Part shown: piece after piece, positions 43,210 to 52,646 of the stretch
Layout of the letters: every line of letters starts with the position of its first letter
Position numbering within the stretch: the stretch's first letter is position 1
From: JBEKHT01 sp049511715
Lineage (GTDB): Bacteria; Chloroflexota; Anaerolineae; Anaerolineales; RBG-16-64-43
Reading direction: 5' to 3'
DNA length: 64,000 bases
Assembly (NCBI GenBank): GCA_049511715.1
Contig: JBEKXU010000014.1
Coordinates: 15,588-79,587, forward strand
The notes under the pieces: generated by a model
What the model was told of the DNA's origin: nothing
What the model saw: only the letters and a program-made list of their open reading frames with translations
The model's database searches: none
Program-made: the position numbers and the translations under genes

Positions 43210-44430
43210 ATGCAGATTCGCCGACTGAGCCTGACCAACTTTCGGAACTTCGTCCGCCTGGAGGCCGAGTTCCCAGCGGGTATTCTGATTCTGTCCGGCG
43301 CCAACGCACAGGGCAAGACCTCTTTGCTGGAGGCCATTTACTACTTTACCGCGGCCAGCTCCCCCTTCTGCGAATCCGACCGCCGCCTGATCAACTTCCT
43401 GGCGATGAGCGAACCCCTGCCCCTGGCCCGGCTCCAGGCCGAGGTGAGCGGGCGCCAGGGATCGCAAGGCCTGGAGATTCGTCTCTATCAGGAGCCCGGG
43501 GAAGACGGGGAAAGCCGCTTCCACAAAGACCTGCTCATCCAGGGGTCTCATCGGCGCCCCTCCGAACTCCCCGGCCACTTTCATGCGGTCCTCTTCCTGC
43601 CTCAAGACCTGAGGGTGATCGAAGGGTCCCCGAGCGAGCGGCGTCGTCACTTGGACGATCTGCTCATTCAAGTGGACGCTGCCTACGCTCGTTCCGGCGC
43701 GGACTACCAGCATGCCCTCACCCAGCGGAACGCCCTTCTGCGGGAACTGCAGGAGCGCGGAGGCGACCCGGGCCAGCTGGATTACTGGGACCAGCAACTA
43801 GCCTATCACGGTGCCCACTTGACGCACCAACGCGCTCTGGCCATTGCCGACTTGGAGCGTCTGGCCGCTCCTATCCATCGAAGCCTGACCCGAGGCAAAG
43901 AGGTCCTGCGGCTGGAATATCAGCCCTCAGTCGACCCCCAGCACCCAGCGGGCCTAGCCGGAAACCCAGAGCAGTCCCGCTTGCCCCTGGCCGTTCCCCT
44001 GGACCGTACTCGTTGCACGCCCGAGGAGATCCGGGGCGAGTTCCTGCGCTGGCTGCAAAGTTCCCGAGCCGAAGCCATTGCCCGGGGCCGGACTCTCCAA
44101 GGTCCGCATCGAGACGAATTGCGCTTCCTGGTAGACGGGGTCGACTTGGGTTTCTATGGCTCACGGGGACAGGCGCGCACTTGCATGCTGGCCCTCAAGC
44201 TGGCGGAGGTCGACTGGACCAAGCAGCGCACCCAGGAATGGCCCGTGTTGCTCCTGGACGAGGTGCTCGCAGAACTCGACCAGGAAAGGCGCGACATGCT
44301 AGTGGATCAGCTGGGGGGGGCCGAACAAGTGCTGATTACGACGGCAGAGCCGGGAGGACTTCCGGCGCCGCTCATCGCGCGTGCTCGGTTGTGGCGGGTG
44401 GAGGGCGGATCGCTCCATTTCGAGCGCTGA
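43210..44430 (+). CDS. recF: DNA replication and repair protein RecF
   Basis: A 406-aa SMC-like ABC ATPase. N-terminal LSLTNFRNFVRLEAEFP and Walker A LSGANAQGKTSLLEAI, then LFLPQDLRVIEGSPSERRRHLD, and the C-terminal GPHRDELRF, SRGQARTCMLALKLAE signature-like region and Walker B VLLLDEVLAELD. RecF loads RecA at gaps with RecO and RecR. It is not next to dnaA or dnaN. GAGGA precedes the ATG with short spacing. Confidence 0.93.
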   Translation: MQIRRLSLTNFRNFVRLEAEFPAGILILSGANAQGKTSLLEAIYYFTAASSPFCESDRRLINFLAMSEPLPLARLQAEVSGRQGSQGLEIRLYQEPGEDGESRFHKDLLIQGSHRRPSELPGHFHAVLFLPQDLRVIEGSPSERRRHLDDLLIQVDAAYARSGADYQHALTQRNALLRELQERGGDPGQLDYWDQQLAYHGAHLTHQRALAIADLERLAAPIHRSLTRGKEVLRLEYQPSVDPQHPAGLAGNPEQSRLPLAVPLDRTRCTPEEIRGEFLRWLQSSRAEAIARGRTLQGPHRDELRFLVDGVDLGFYGSRGQARTCMLALKLAEVDWTKQRTQEWPVLLLDEVLAELDQERRDMLVDQLGGAEQVLITTAEPGGLPAPLIARARLWRVEGGSLHFER

Positions 44431-44440
44431 GGCGACCCAC

Positions 44441-44455
44441 CCGGGAGCCTCCCGG
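44441..44455. terminator. hairpin between convergent recF and rsmG
   Basis: CCGGGAG, one base, CTCCCGG (effectively a 6-bp stem with a 3-nt loop) 10 nt after recF and 3 nt after the rsmG stop. No T run. Confidence 0.4.
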
Positions 44456-44458
44456 AGG

Positions 44459-45172
44459 TCAAACCAAAGGCCGTTTGGCGGGAATCCCCGGCCGACGGGG
44501 AAACTGAGCGGGCGTCGAGGCCACCTTGCGCACGACGATCAGGTAGCGGGTCTCTGCCACACCGGGGAGGTCCACTGGAATGACCCGGGTCAACTCCCCG
44601 CCCAGAAGGCTCATGGCGTGTTCCGCCGCCTGAGCCTGGGAGGGCGCATCTTCGCCCTTCTGGGCTAGGACCTGGCCCCCGACTCGAGTGAGAGGCAGCA
44701 AGTACTCCAAGAGAACCGGCAGATTCGCGACCGCCCGGGCCAGCGACCAATCGTAGCTTTCCCGGTGCGCCGGATCTTGGCCGACCGCCTCGGCCCGGGC
44801 ATGGACGACCTGCACTCCCTGCAATCCAAGCCGCTCGACCAGGTGACGGCAAAAAGCCACCTTCTTTCCAGTGGCCTCGACCAAGGTGAGGCGCAGGGAG
44901 GGCTCCAGGATCTTGAGAGGCAGGCCGGGGAATCCAGCCCCGGTCCCCACATCGACCACCCGGGTCCCGGGCGAATCCCTCATCGCTATCCAGCAGCTCA
45001 GGGAGTCGAGGAAATGCTGGATCTGGATCGCCGGCCTATCCGTAATAGCGGTCAGGTTCACCCGGCGATTCCACAGCAGGAGTTCCCGTTCGAAAGTCTC
45101 AAACTGGTCCAGCTGGCGTGCCGTGAGCCGCTGTCCGAGGAGAGAGTGAGCGGCCGGCTGAAGAGACTCCAT
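44459..45172 (-). CDS. rsmG: 16S rRNA 7-methylguanosine methyltransferase RsmG (GidB)
   Basis: A 237-aa SAM methyltransferase for m7G527 in 16S rRNA. N-terminal FERELLLWNRRVNLTAITD, motif I VVDVGTGAGFPGLPLKIL, LVEATGKKVAFCRHLVERL and ARAVANLPVLLEYLLPL all match GidB. It follows the UPF0173 gene by 12 nt. RsmG loss often alters streptomycin response in other species. Confidence 0.93.
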   Translation of the reverse strand: MESLQPAAHSLLGQRLTARQLDQFETFERELLLWNRRVNLTAITDRPAIQIQHFLDSLSCWIAMRDSPGTRVVDVGTGAGFPGLPLKILEPSLRLTLVEATGKKVAFCRHLVERLGLQGVQVVHARAEAVGQDPAHRESYDWSLARAVANLPVLLEYLLPLTRVGGQVLAQKGEDAPSQAQAAEHAMSLLGGELTRVIPVDLPGVAETRYLIVVRKVASTPAQFPRRPGIPAKRPLV

Positions 45173-45184
45173 GCGCGGAAAGCG

Positions 45185-45868
45185 TCAGATGGAAAAGGAT
45201 TCCCCGGGCTTGAGCACGTGCACCCGGGTTTCGGTCTCGGCCTCCACCCGCTTCGCCCAGGCCAGCGCGTCCTGCGCGATGAGGTCAAACGTGTTGTAGT
45301 GGATCGGCAGGACATGCCGAGGCCGAATCAGTTTGACCGCCCGCAGGGCGTCCTCGGGGCCCATGGTGTAGTTGTCTCCAATAGGCAGGGCCGCCAAGTC
45401 GATCCCTTCCTCGCCAATCAGGCGCATGTCCCCGAACAGACCTGTGTCCCCCGCCAAATAGATCCGGGTCCCTTCCGGAGTGGTCAGCAAGAAACCGACC
45501 GGGTTTCCTCCGTTGGAGCCGTCGGGAAGCCCCGAACCGTGCAAGGCCAGAGTGAGCTTGAGGTAGCCAAACGGATATTGGTGGCCGCCCCCCAAATGCT
45601 GGGCATGGCCCTCGATCCCTTGGGCGGCAAACCATTGAACGATCTCGGCATTGCTGATCACCGGGGCCTTGGTCCGCCGGGCGATGGCCACAGCGTCTCC
45701 CACGTGATCCCCATGGCCATGGGATACCAGCACGTAATCCGCGGGCACCCGATCCGGGCTGATGCTGGCCGAGGGGTTTCCACTCAGATAGGGATCCACC
45801 AGGAGATTCTTTCCAGCGACCTCCATCAGGATCGCCGCATGACCCAACCAAGTCACTTTCGTGGTCAA
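45185..45868 (-). CDS. UPF0173 metal-dependent hydrolase (metallo-beta-lactamase fold)
   Basis: A 227-aa MBL-fold protein. It starts TTKVTWLGHAAILMEV and carries SHGHGDHVGD (the HxHxDH metal motif) and YLAGDTGLFGDM, typical of UPF0173/YtkL. Function unknown. The TTG at 45868 was chosen because GGAGGGAGG lies just upstream and the N-terminus matches the family. It is 82 nt downstream of the sensor kinase gene and 12 nt before rsmG. Confidence 0.86.
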   Translation of the reverse strand: MTTKVTWLGHAAILMEVAGKNLLVDPYLSGNPSASISPDRVPADYVLVSHGHGDHVGDAVAIARRTKAPVISNAEIVQWFAAQGIEGHAQHLGGGHQYPFGYLKLTLALHGSGLPDGSNGGNPVGFLLTTPEGTRIYLAGDTGLFGDMRLIGEEGIDLAALPIGDNYTMGPEDALRAVKLIRPRHVLPIHYNTFDLIAQDALAWAKRVEAETETRVHVLKPGESFSI

Positions 45869-45950
45869 TGTGCTTCCTCCCTCCAATGCCCGCCTTCCGG
45901 ATGGGTCCCCCTTTTCCGGCGCGCGTCCCCGCCTCAAGAGAGCAGATCAG

Positions 45951-47783
45951 CTACTCGCGGCGCTGGGCCACAGCGGGAAGGGTAAACCAGAACGTGCTGC
46001 CCTTGCCCGGCTCGCTTTCCGCACCAATTTTGCCGCCCTGCAATTCGACAAGGCGTTTGGTCACGTGCAAGCCCAATCCCCATCCCGGCTGATCCCGCAC
46101 GGCCGAAGATTCGCCCCGGAAGAACTGGCTGAACAGGTGGAGCCTTTCTTCGGGCGTCATCCCGATTCCGGTATCTCGAATCAGGACTCGCACGCAGTCC
46201 CCTTCCTGTTGGGCGGTGACCAGGATGCGCCCCCCCGGAGGAGTGTACTTGTTGGCATTGCTCAGCAGATTGGTAAGAATCTGCATCAGCCGATTGCGGT
46301 CGGCTCGTACTGCGGGCAAGTCCGCCGGGATTTGGGTCTCGATCTCCTGCTGCCGGGCCGAGAAGTGCGGGGACATCCCTTCCACGGACTCCTGCAGGTA
46401 GCGCCCCAGGGCAATCGGCACCGGTTCGATCCGCAACCGCCCGCTCTCAATGCTGGACAGATCCTGCAGGTCGGAAACCAGAGCGGCCATGCGATCCACG
46501 TTCTTCAATATTGTCTCCAGGTATTCGGTCTGCTTCTCGGTAACTGGGCCTGCGGATCCTTTCCGCAGCAGGTCGGCATACCCCCGGATCGAGGTCATGG
46601 GAACTTTGAGTTCATGCGAAACAATAGAAACAAATTGTGACTTGGCCTCGTCGGCACGGCGCACGGCCTGGAACAAGCGCGTGTTTTCCAGTGCCGTGGC
46701 GGCATGATCGACAAGTCGGGTAAGAGACTCTGTCTCCTTGGCAGTGAAACTGGGGCTCTCGCGCGAGACCATGACGGCGCCCAGGATTCTCCCCTCGCGC
46801 GCTACGGGTCCCAACAATGCGGCCGGGGTGCTAACTCCCGCGGGGCGCGAGACCAGCTGGCCATCCTCCAGACCTTGCGCCAGGGGATCTCCGTCAGCGG
46901 GAAAAGGAGGTTTCTCTTCCGCGGGCCAGCCCCGTGCGGCCGCGATCTGCATCCCGCGGTCTCCCTCCAGGCACACCGCCACCCATCCTTTTTCCGCCCG
47001 AGTACCCTGGATGGCCCAATCCAGGAACGCTTCGGCAACCCGTTCGACATCCAGGGTCGCGTTGAACTGGCGATCCACCTGCTGCAGGCGCTGCAATTCC
47101 TCCACGCGCGAGGCGAGTTCCTGATCTGTCAGGGTATAGAGTCGGGCGTTCTCGATGACCGTTGCCGCCTGTGAGGCCAGAGTGGTCAATAACTCCAGAT
47201 CGCGACTCGTGAAGAGGCCGGCTCGCACTCGGTTATCGACGTAGATCACGCCCAGCACGCGCTCCTTGACCTTGAGCGGCACGCACAGGATGGAGCGCAG
47301 GGCATAGCGTTTGACCGAGCGCTGCTTGGAGAACCGCGGGTCAGTTTGGGCATTGGTGGTCAGGACGGGCATCCCGGTTCGGGCCACCGACTCAACCACC
47401 GTCCGGCTGTACTCCATGTCTTTCTGTCCAAGGTTCGCGCGGTCTAAGTTGCGCGCCGCCCGCAGGTTCAGCGTGGCGCCGACTTCATCAATCAGCATGA
47501 CGAATCCGCGCTCTGCCCCGGTCAGCTCGATCACGGAGTCCATCACCTGCGCCAGAGCGTCATCGAGGCGGAGAGACGATCCCAGCGCCTGAGAGACGCG
47601 GTAGAGGGTCAGCAACCGAGACTGCTCGTCCGCCCGAGCCAAGTCGTCCCCTACGGTCTGGAGTTGGGAAACCGTCTGCTGAAGTAGCGGCTGGAGCGTA
47701 TCCGTCTTGGAAAGCTTGGCCTGCAGCTTTTCCAAGGACTGCCGCACCGTGTCGACCGAGGCCGGCAATGCTGAGGGGTTCAT
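45951..47783 (-). CDS. Cytoplasmic GAF-GAF sensor histidine kinase
   Basis: A 610-aa kinase without membrane segments. An N-terminal coiled helix (10-60), GAF 1 (about 70-215), GAF 2 (about 240-370), HisKA with phospho-acceptor H390 in SHELKVPMTSIRGYADLL, and an HATPase domain with N-box NLLSNANKYTPPGG, G1 DTGIGM and G2 GWGLGLHV. GAF domains sense small ligands or redox state. No response regulator is adjacent, so it is an orphan kinase. The ATG overlaps the stop of the nth gene by ATGA, so expression is coupled to a DNA repair gene. Confidence 0.9.
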   Translation of the reverse strand: MNPSALPASVDTVRQSLEKLQAKLSKTDTLQPLLQQTVSQLQTVGDDLARADEQSRLLTLYRVSQALGSSLRLDDALAQVMDSVIELTGAERGFVMLIDEVGATLNLRAARNLDRANLGQKDMEYSRTVVESVARTGMPVLTTNAQTDPRFSKQRSVKRYALRSILCVPLKVKERVLGVIYVDNRVRAGLFTSRDLELLTTLASQAATVIENARLYTLTDQELASRVEELQRLQQVDRQFNATLDVERVAEAFLDWAIQGTRAEKGWVAVCLEGDRGMQIAAARGWPAEEKPPFPADGDPLAQGLEDGQLVSRPAGVSTPAALLGPVAREGRILGAVMVSRESPSFTAKETESLTRLVDHAATALENTRLFQAVRRADEAKSQFVSIVSHELKVPMTSIRGYADLLRKGSAGPVTEKQTEYLETILKNVDRMAALVSDLQDLSSIESGRLRIEPVPIALGRYLQESVEGMSPHFSARQQEIETQIPADLPAVRADRNRLMQILTNLLSNANKYTPPGGRILVTAQQEGDCVRVLIRDTGIGMTPEERLHLFSQFFRGESSAVRDQPGWGLGLHVTKRLVELQGGKIGAESEPGKGSTFWFTLPAVAQRRE

Positions 47784-48463
47784 GGTTTCCTCGCTGACTC
47801 GCCTGAGGTACGCCCCACCGGACACATTCGCCGGAGCGGGCAGATCGAGCACTTAGGGCGGCGCGCCTGGCAGATCTCTCGCCCAAGCCGGATCAGGTTC
47901 AGGTGGACCGCGGCGTAGTCGGGCGGCGGGAACAGGCCTTCCAAATGTTTGTGCGCCAGGGCATAGGACTGCCCTGCCGGCCGCAACCCAAGCCGACCCG
48001 TCACCCGATAGACGTGCGTGTCCACCGGAAAGGCTGGAATCCCGAGCGAAAACAACATGACGATGGACGCGGTCTTGGGACCCACTCCGGGCAGCTTCCG
48101 CAGCCAAGATTCCGCATCCTCTCGGGACTTTTGCCTGAGAAACTCCAGGTCCAGCGTCCCGCGCTCGGCAAATGTCCTCTGCAGGATCTCTTGGATCCGC
48201 GGGCCTTTTTGGCTGGCCAGCCCGGCCGAGCGGATGGCCTCCAGGATCTCCGGCAAAGGCGCTTGGCGCACCGCCTGCCAAGTGGGCCATCTCTCCCGGA
48301 GCGCGGCAAAGGCGCGGTCGCGGTTGGCATCGTTCGTGCTTTGGGAAAGAACCGTCGAGATAAGTTCATCCAGGGGCGGGTTCGGGGCGCGCCACTCCGG
48401 GTATCCGTAAAACTTCACCAGGCGCTCATGAACCCGGCGAGCACGCGCCCTCGCGGAACTCAT
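47780..48463 (-). CDS. nth: Endonuclease III (HhH-GPD DNA glycosylase/AP lyase)
   Basis: A 227-aa HhH-GPD protein for oxidised pyrimidines. Helix-hairpin-helix LPGVGPKTAS carries catalytic K130; D148 is in VDTHVYRV; the [4Fe-4S] cluster cysteines C198-x6-C205-x2-C208-x5-C214 are complete. Start ATG at 48463 lies 8 nt after a TATAAT box. It is the first gene of a series nth, kinase, UPF0173, rsmG. Confidence 0.9.
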   Translation of the reverse strand: MSSARARARRVHERLVKFYGYPEWRAPNPPLDELISTVLSQSTNDANRDRAFAALRERWPTWQAVRQAPLPEILEAIRSAGLASQKGPRIQEILQRTFAERGTLDLEFLRQKSREDAESWLRKLPGVGPKTASIVMLFSLGIPAFPVDTHVYRVTGRLGLRPAGQSYALAHKHLEGLFPPPDYAAVHLNLIRLGREICQARRPKCSICPLRRMCPVGRTSGESARKP

Positions 48464-48471
48464 GGCCTTCT

Positions 48472-48477
48472 ATTATA
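48472..48477 (-). promoter_or_regulatory. -10 box (TATAAT) for nth, nearly leaderless
   Basis: A perfect TATAAT on the minus strand with only 8 nt to the nth ATG, so the mRNA would have almost no leader. Confidence 0.55.
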
Positions 48478-48570
48478 TCTGTATCCGAGGTTCCCCGGCT
48501 CCGGATCAGCAAGGGATCCTTGGTTGGCGACCGCCGCAAGGGGTTAGACTCCAGTTGCTTGGAATCGCCA

Positions 48571-50940
48571 ATGCGCGCCGACCGCTGGACCTTCTTACTC
48601 GTTCTGAGCCTGGGCCTGACCGCAGCCTACGCCCTTTCTTTCACGGGCTGGTCCGACCAACTCGGTCCTGTTCCGGCCGCGGCTTTCTTCGGCACCCTCT
48701 TGGGTTGGGTTCTCGCCCGCAGCCGATTTGGGACCCGCCGGGCGGCCTTCCTCTTTTCCCTCTACGGGCTGGGCTTCTTGGCTTGGGTCCTGATCCAAGA
48801 GTCGCGGCCCCCCTTCGAGATTTCGACCGCATGGATGGAGGGGCACGTCCGTCTTTGGCTGGGCCTCACACGCGTCGCCGAATTCCTGGCCCGGATCTAT
48901 GCCGGCCGCAGCAACGCCGACCCGCTCATCTTTTCCCTTCTCATGAGTGGCCTGACCTGGAACTTGTCCGGGTTCTCTTCTTGGTCGGCCTTCCGTTTGG
49001 GCCGCTTCTGGCCCGCTGTGGTCCCCTCGGCCATGGGCCTTCTGGCCATTGCCTACTACTACCACGGGCCCGTAAGCGAGCGAACCTATCTGGGTTTCTA
49101 CCTGCTCCTGGGTCTTCTCCTTCTCTTGCACCTGACTTGGCGCGACCAGACCGAACTCTGGCGCTCGCAATCCGTTCGGTTCACGGACGAGGCCAGCTAC
49201 CAGTTCGCGCGGGTCGGCGTCGTGATCGCCCTGCTCCTGCTGGTTGTGGCCTGGACAGCCGCAGGCCGCTCGCTCACCCTTGCCTCGCCTCGATCCCAGA
49301 CGATCAATGCCGCTTGGGCGCAGGTGCGCGGCACGTTCAATCGCTGGTTCGGAGATTTGCGCTCTCCGGCCGGACCTCCCGGCAGCGATTACTGGGGGGC
49401 CACCCTGGTGCTGGGTGGTGGCATTCGGCTGGCGCCCGTGCCGGTGATGGAAGTGCAGGCCTCGTCCTTTTCGCCTATGGACCGATTTTATTGGCAATCC
49501 GTAACCTACGATGAGTACCTGGACGGAGTCTGGCGATCCACGGGTAGTCCTGGCCAGTCCTTTGATCCGACCCACAACAGCCTCCAAGCTCCCGACATGG
49601 CCGCTCGCCAGACGTTGGATCTCACTTTCCAACTGAGATTCCCGGCGATCACGCGTCCCTACCTGGCCTCCGATCCGCTTTGGGTCAGCCTGCCGCTGCT
49701 CCTGCAAGTCGATCCGGGGACCGGTGACCTTGAGTCCGCCCTCTCGACAACCCCGCTATCCCAGGGGACCCAGTACTCCGAGCGGGCGGCGATTCTCCAG
49801 GTCGACCAGGCTTCGCTGCGGGCCGCGGGGGAGGATTACCCAGATTCCATTCGCCAAAGGTACCTGCAACTCCCCTCCTCGGTCACCGCTCGGACCCGGG
49901 AGCTTGCCCACAGCGTTTCCGCAACCGCCTCGACGCCCTACGACCAGGCAGTCCTCATCACCGCCTTTCTGCGCAACCACATCGCCTACGATACAAATAT
50001 TCCCAGCCCTCCGCGGGGACAGGACCCCGTGGACTGGGTCCTTTTTGACTCGAGGCGAGGCTACTGTGTCTACTACGCTTCCGCCGAGGTCATCCTCCTG
50101 CGGTCGCTTGGGGTTCCAGCCCGGTTGGCCGTGGGCTTTGCGCAGGGGCGGCCTGCCGGCCCGCAAAATCCTGATTTCATCGTGCGGGAGAGCGATGCCC
50201 ATGCGTGGCCGGAGGTGTTTTTCCCCAGGATCGGCTGGATCGAATTCGAGCCGACCGCCTCTCAGCCGCCCCTGATCCGCCCTGCTCGGTTAGCCTCCGG
50301 TCCAACCCAGAGCGCGCCGCCCCAGTCGCCTTCCCTTGCGTTGCGTTTCCGAAGCCGATCCCATCTCGCGGGGACTCCCCTGTGGGGTTGGGAAACGGAA
50401 TTCCCCTGGGCAATCCTTTTCCGTTGGATGGTCCTAGCGGGAATCACCTTCGCGTTCGGCGGGGCTTTGTTCTGGTCGGCTTATGTCTATCTCCAAGGCG
50501 ACTCTCCAGCCGCAGCCTTCCAAGACAGGGCCCGTTCGCTCTCCGCGCGCCTCGGGAGGCTGCCAGCAGCGGAGCGGCCGTCGTTCCGTCCGCTCCGGCT
50601 TCCGCTGGCGTCTCAAGGGTACGCCTGGACGGGGAGGCTGGCGCGCTGGGCCGACCTGGCTCCAGGAACCTCTCTCACCCCTCTGGAGCGGGCCTCCGCC
50701 TTGAAGGAGCGTTTCCCCTCCCTGGCCGGACCTCTTTCCGCGATCGCCAAGGCCTACACAGCGGACTGTTACTCACCGCGGTCCGAGTCCGGGCGCTGGT
50801 CGAGAGCGGAGCAGGCAGAATTCGGGAGAGCCCGTTGGGCGGTGGCGGCGACTGCCCTCTCCCTTTTGCCCAAATATCTCCTCCACTCGGCATCGGCCCG
50901 TGTTCGGGCCCGTGTTCGGGCCCGTATCCGGGGCTTGTAG
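48571..50940 (+). CDS. Multi-pass membrane transglutaminase-like protein
   Basis: A 789-aa protein with about six N-terminal membrane segments (1-220), an extracytoplasmic region, and a transglutaminase-like papain-fold core: catalytic C499 in RRGYCVYYASAEVILLRSLGVPAR and H544 in SDAHAWPEVFF; the third position is read in WIEFEPT. One further membrane helix (about 625-650) and a C-terminal DUF4129-like helical tail follow. The family is linked to wall or envelope remodelling, but the substrate is unknown. The ATG at 48571 is preceded by a weak GGAA site; a TTG at 48520 is possible. Confidence 0.85.
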   Translation: MRADRWTFLLVLSLGLTAAYALSFTGWSDQLGPVPAAAFFGTLLGWVLARSRFGTRRAAFLFSLYGLGFLAWVLIQESRPPFEISTAWMEGHVRLWLGLTRVAEFLARIYAGRSNADPLIFSLLMSGLTWNLSGFSSWSAFRLGRFWPAVVPSAMGLLAIAYYYHGPVSERTYLGFYLLLGLLLLLHLTWRDQTELWRSQSVRFTDEASYQFARVGVVIALLLLVVAWTAAGRSLTLASPRSQTINAAWAQVRGTFNRWFGDLRSPAGPPGSDYWGATLVLGGGIRLAPVPVMEVQASSFSPMDRFYWQSVTYDEYLDGVWRSTGSPGQSFDPTHNSLQAPDMAARQTLDLTFQLRFPAITRPYLASDPLWVSLPLLLQVDPGTGDLESALSTTPLSQGTQYSERAAILQVDQASLRAAGEDYPDSIRQRYLQLPSSVTARTRELAHSVSATASTPYDQAVLITAFLRNHIAYDTNIPSPPRGQDPVDWVLFDSRRGYCVYYASAEVILLRSLGVPARLAVGFAQGRPAGPQNPDFIVRESDAHAWPEVFFPRIGWIEFEPTASQPPLIRPARLASGPTQSAPPQSPSLALRFRSRSHLAGTPLWGWETEFPWAILFRWMVLAGITFAFGGALFWSAYVYLQGDSPAAAFQDRARSLSARLGRLPAAERPSFRPLRLPLASQGYAWTGRLARWADLAPGTSLTPLERASALKERFPSLAGPLSAIAKAYTADCYSPRSESGRWSRAEQAEFGRARWAVAATALSLLPKYLLHSASARVRARVRARIRGL

Positions 50941-50951
50941 GACGCCTGTGC

Positions 50952-50957
50952 TAGAAT
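50952..50957 (+). promoter_or_regulatory. -10 box (TAGAAT) for the complex I-like membrane module
   Basis: TAGAAT lies 24 nt before the GTG at 50982, with AAGGAG in between. It would drive the three membrane genes as one operon. Confidence 0.45.
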
Positions 50958-50981
50958 GTTTCGCCTAGAAGGAGCCCGCTC

Positions 50982-52601
50982 GTGCTCTTAATTGTTCTGG
51001 TCGCCGTGATGGGGCTGGGCGCCTTCGCCTCCCTGATGGCGACGCCCCGCCACACTCTCCTGGGCCTAGTCGCCGGACTTGCCCCCGCGCTGGCGCTGCT
51101 GTTGGTCCTGCTTCCCCTCCCGCTGCCCTCCGAGGCGGTGCTGGCCTGGAGCCCGAAGCTGCTGTTCCCGGAGCCGCTGAGCTTTGCGACCGGACCCGTT
51201 TCCAAGGCCTTTGCGGTCGACCTGCTGCTCCTGCTCCTGGCCATAGAATGGACCGGGGTGGGCCGGCGCCCGCTTCGCCGAGCGGCAAGAGCCTCCGTCT
51301 TCTTTCTTGCCGCGGCGGGCTTGGCTGCTCTTTTCGCCTCCAACGGTCTTGCCCTGGTCCTCAGCTGGGCCTGGGTTGACCTCATCTCCTTCGCGGAGCC
51401 GATTCTTCTCCGCCCCGTCCAGGCCGAGGGAGCCGAGACGACACTCCCTGCCCCGGGGGCTGCCTGGGCCGTCAATTCTTTCGCATTTAACCTGCTTTCC
51501 ACCTTTCTCTTGCTCCTGGCTTTCCTGCCTGAACTAACCCTGCGCGGTATGGGGTTCGGCGCGCTGGGCGGAGCCGGGCTGAACAGCGTGGCCGCCGCCG
51601 CCTTCCTTGGCGCGATCGTCCTCCGGCTGGGCGTGTTGCCCTGGCAGATGACCCTGGCTCCGGCGGGATCGCAGGCCGGTGGGCTGGACGTGCTCTTGCG
51701 ACTTCTTTCTCCTTTCATCGCACTGGCCACCTTGGCCCGAGTCTGGCCGGGACAGCCGAATCTCGCCCCCAACAGCCCGGTCTTGGCTTGGATCATTGTG
51801 CTGTCCACTCTGGCGATATTCCTGGCAAGCGTGGGCTGGTGGGTGTCCACGGACCCGCGCAACGGACGTGGCATCCTGATCTTGGGTTTGCTTGCCCTGG
51901 CCGGCATCGCCGCAGCCAGGGGGCAAGCCAGCGTCCCTGTCCTTGAGGCGGCCGGTGGCCTGGTCCTGTTGGGCGGGGGAGTTCTACTTCTCTACCGGGG
52001 TCAGGGGACATGGCAAAGATGGTCTGTCTTTTGGCCCGTATGCTTGGCCTTGATTCTGGCGGGAGCTCCGCTCACGGCGGGCAGTGTGCTGGGCCAGGGA
52101 GCTTTCCAGGCCCTGCGCATGCACGGTGTCACCGCCGTAGCGCTTGTGACGGCGGCGGGGGAGATGTTCCTCATCGCCACAACGCTTCGCATTGCTTTCC
52201 TGCCAGGGGAGGACCTTCCCCTGGGCGAGAGAACCGTCTGGTTTGTCCACTACGCGGGGCTGACGATTCTGGTGGCCGGGCTAGTGGCCGGCACCTTCGG
52301 GGGGGCGCTTGCCGATCTGCGCCATGCCCCGGTGCCTGCCTTGCTCCTTTTTGCGGCCGAGGCCACGGGGGGAGCGCTCTTGGCCCGGGCTGGAAGTCGA
52401 CTGCGCGGACCGGGCCAGCAAGCCTTTGGAGCCATCGAGCGAGTCCTGCAGCTGGACTGGCTCTGGCGCGCGATCGCCTCAGGCGCTCGGGCCCTGCTAC
52501 GAGCCATTCGCCTTGCGGACCAGCTTCTCAGCGGCGAAGGAGCGCTGCTCTGGGCGCTGGGCATCTCGATCCTAATCTGGATTCTGCTCCGCGGCGGGTG
52601 A
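50982..52601 (+). CDS. Degenerate NuoL/M/N-like (antiporter-like) membrane subunit
   Basis: A 539-aa protein with about 14 membrane helices and a complex I/hydrogenase-4-like plan, including a C-terminal LDWLWRAIASGARALLR...GALLWALGISILIW tail seen in HyfB-type subunits. The channel lysine of helix 7 (K-x4-P-F/L-x) is an Arg here (R215 in LRLGVLPWQ). The helix-5 Glu position is not clearly kept (WAWVDLISF). It is first of a three-gene operon with AAGGAG upstream of its GTG. Proton pumping cannot be assumed. Confidence 0.65.
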   Translation: MLLIVLVAVMGLGAFASLMATPRHTLLGLVAGLAPALALLLVLLPLPLPSEAVLAWSPKLLFPEPLSFATGPVSKAFAVDLLLLLLAIEWTGVGRRPLRRAARASVFFLAAAGLAALFASNGLALVLSWAWVDLISFAEPILLRPVQAEGAETTLPAPGAAWAVNSFAFNLLSTFLLLLAFLPELTLRGMGFGALGGAGLNSVAAAAFLGAIVLRLGVLPWQMTLAPAGSQAGGLDVLLRLLSPFIALATLARVWPGQPNLAPNSPVLAWIIVLSTLAIFLASVGWWVSTDPRNGRGILILGLLALAGIAAARGQASVPVLEAAGGLVLLGGGVLLLYRGQGTWQRWSVFWPVCLALILAGAPLTAGSVLGQGAFQALRMHGVTAVALVTAAGEMFLIATTLRIAFLPGEDLPLGERTVWFVHYAGLTILVAGLVAGTFGGALADLRHAPVPALLLFAAEATGGALLARAGSRLRGPGQQAFGAIERVLQLDWLWRAIASGARALLRAIRLADQLLSGEGALLWALGISILIWILLRGG

Positions 52602-52646
52602 ACGAGTAGCAGATCGCGGAATCGTGGTCGGGGGAGGAGGACCATC

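Noticed and set aside
48462..49514. 350-codon plus-strand frame overlapping the transglutaminase gene
   Set aside because: Shadow of the real 789-aa frame, which contains the catalytic motifs.
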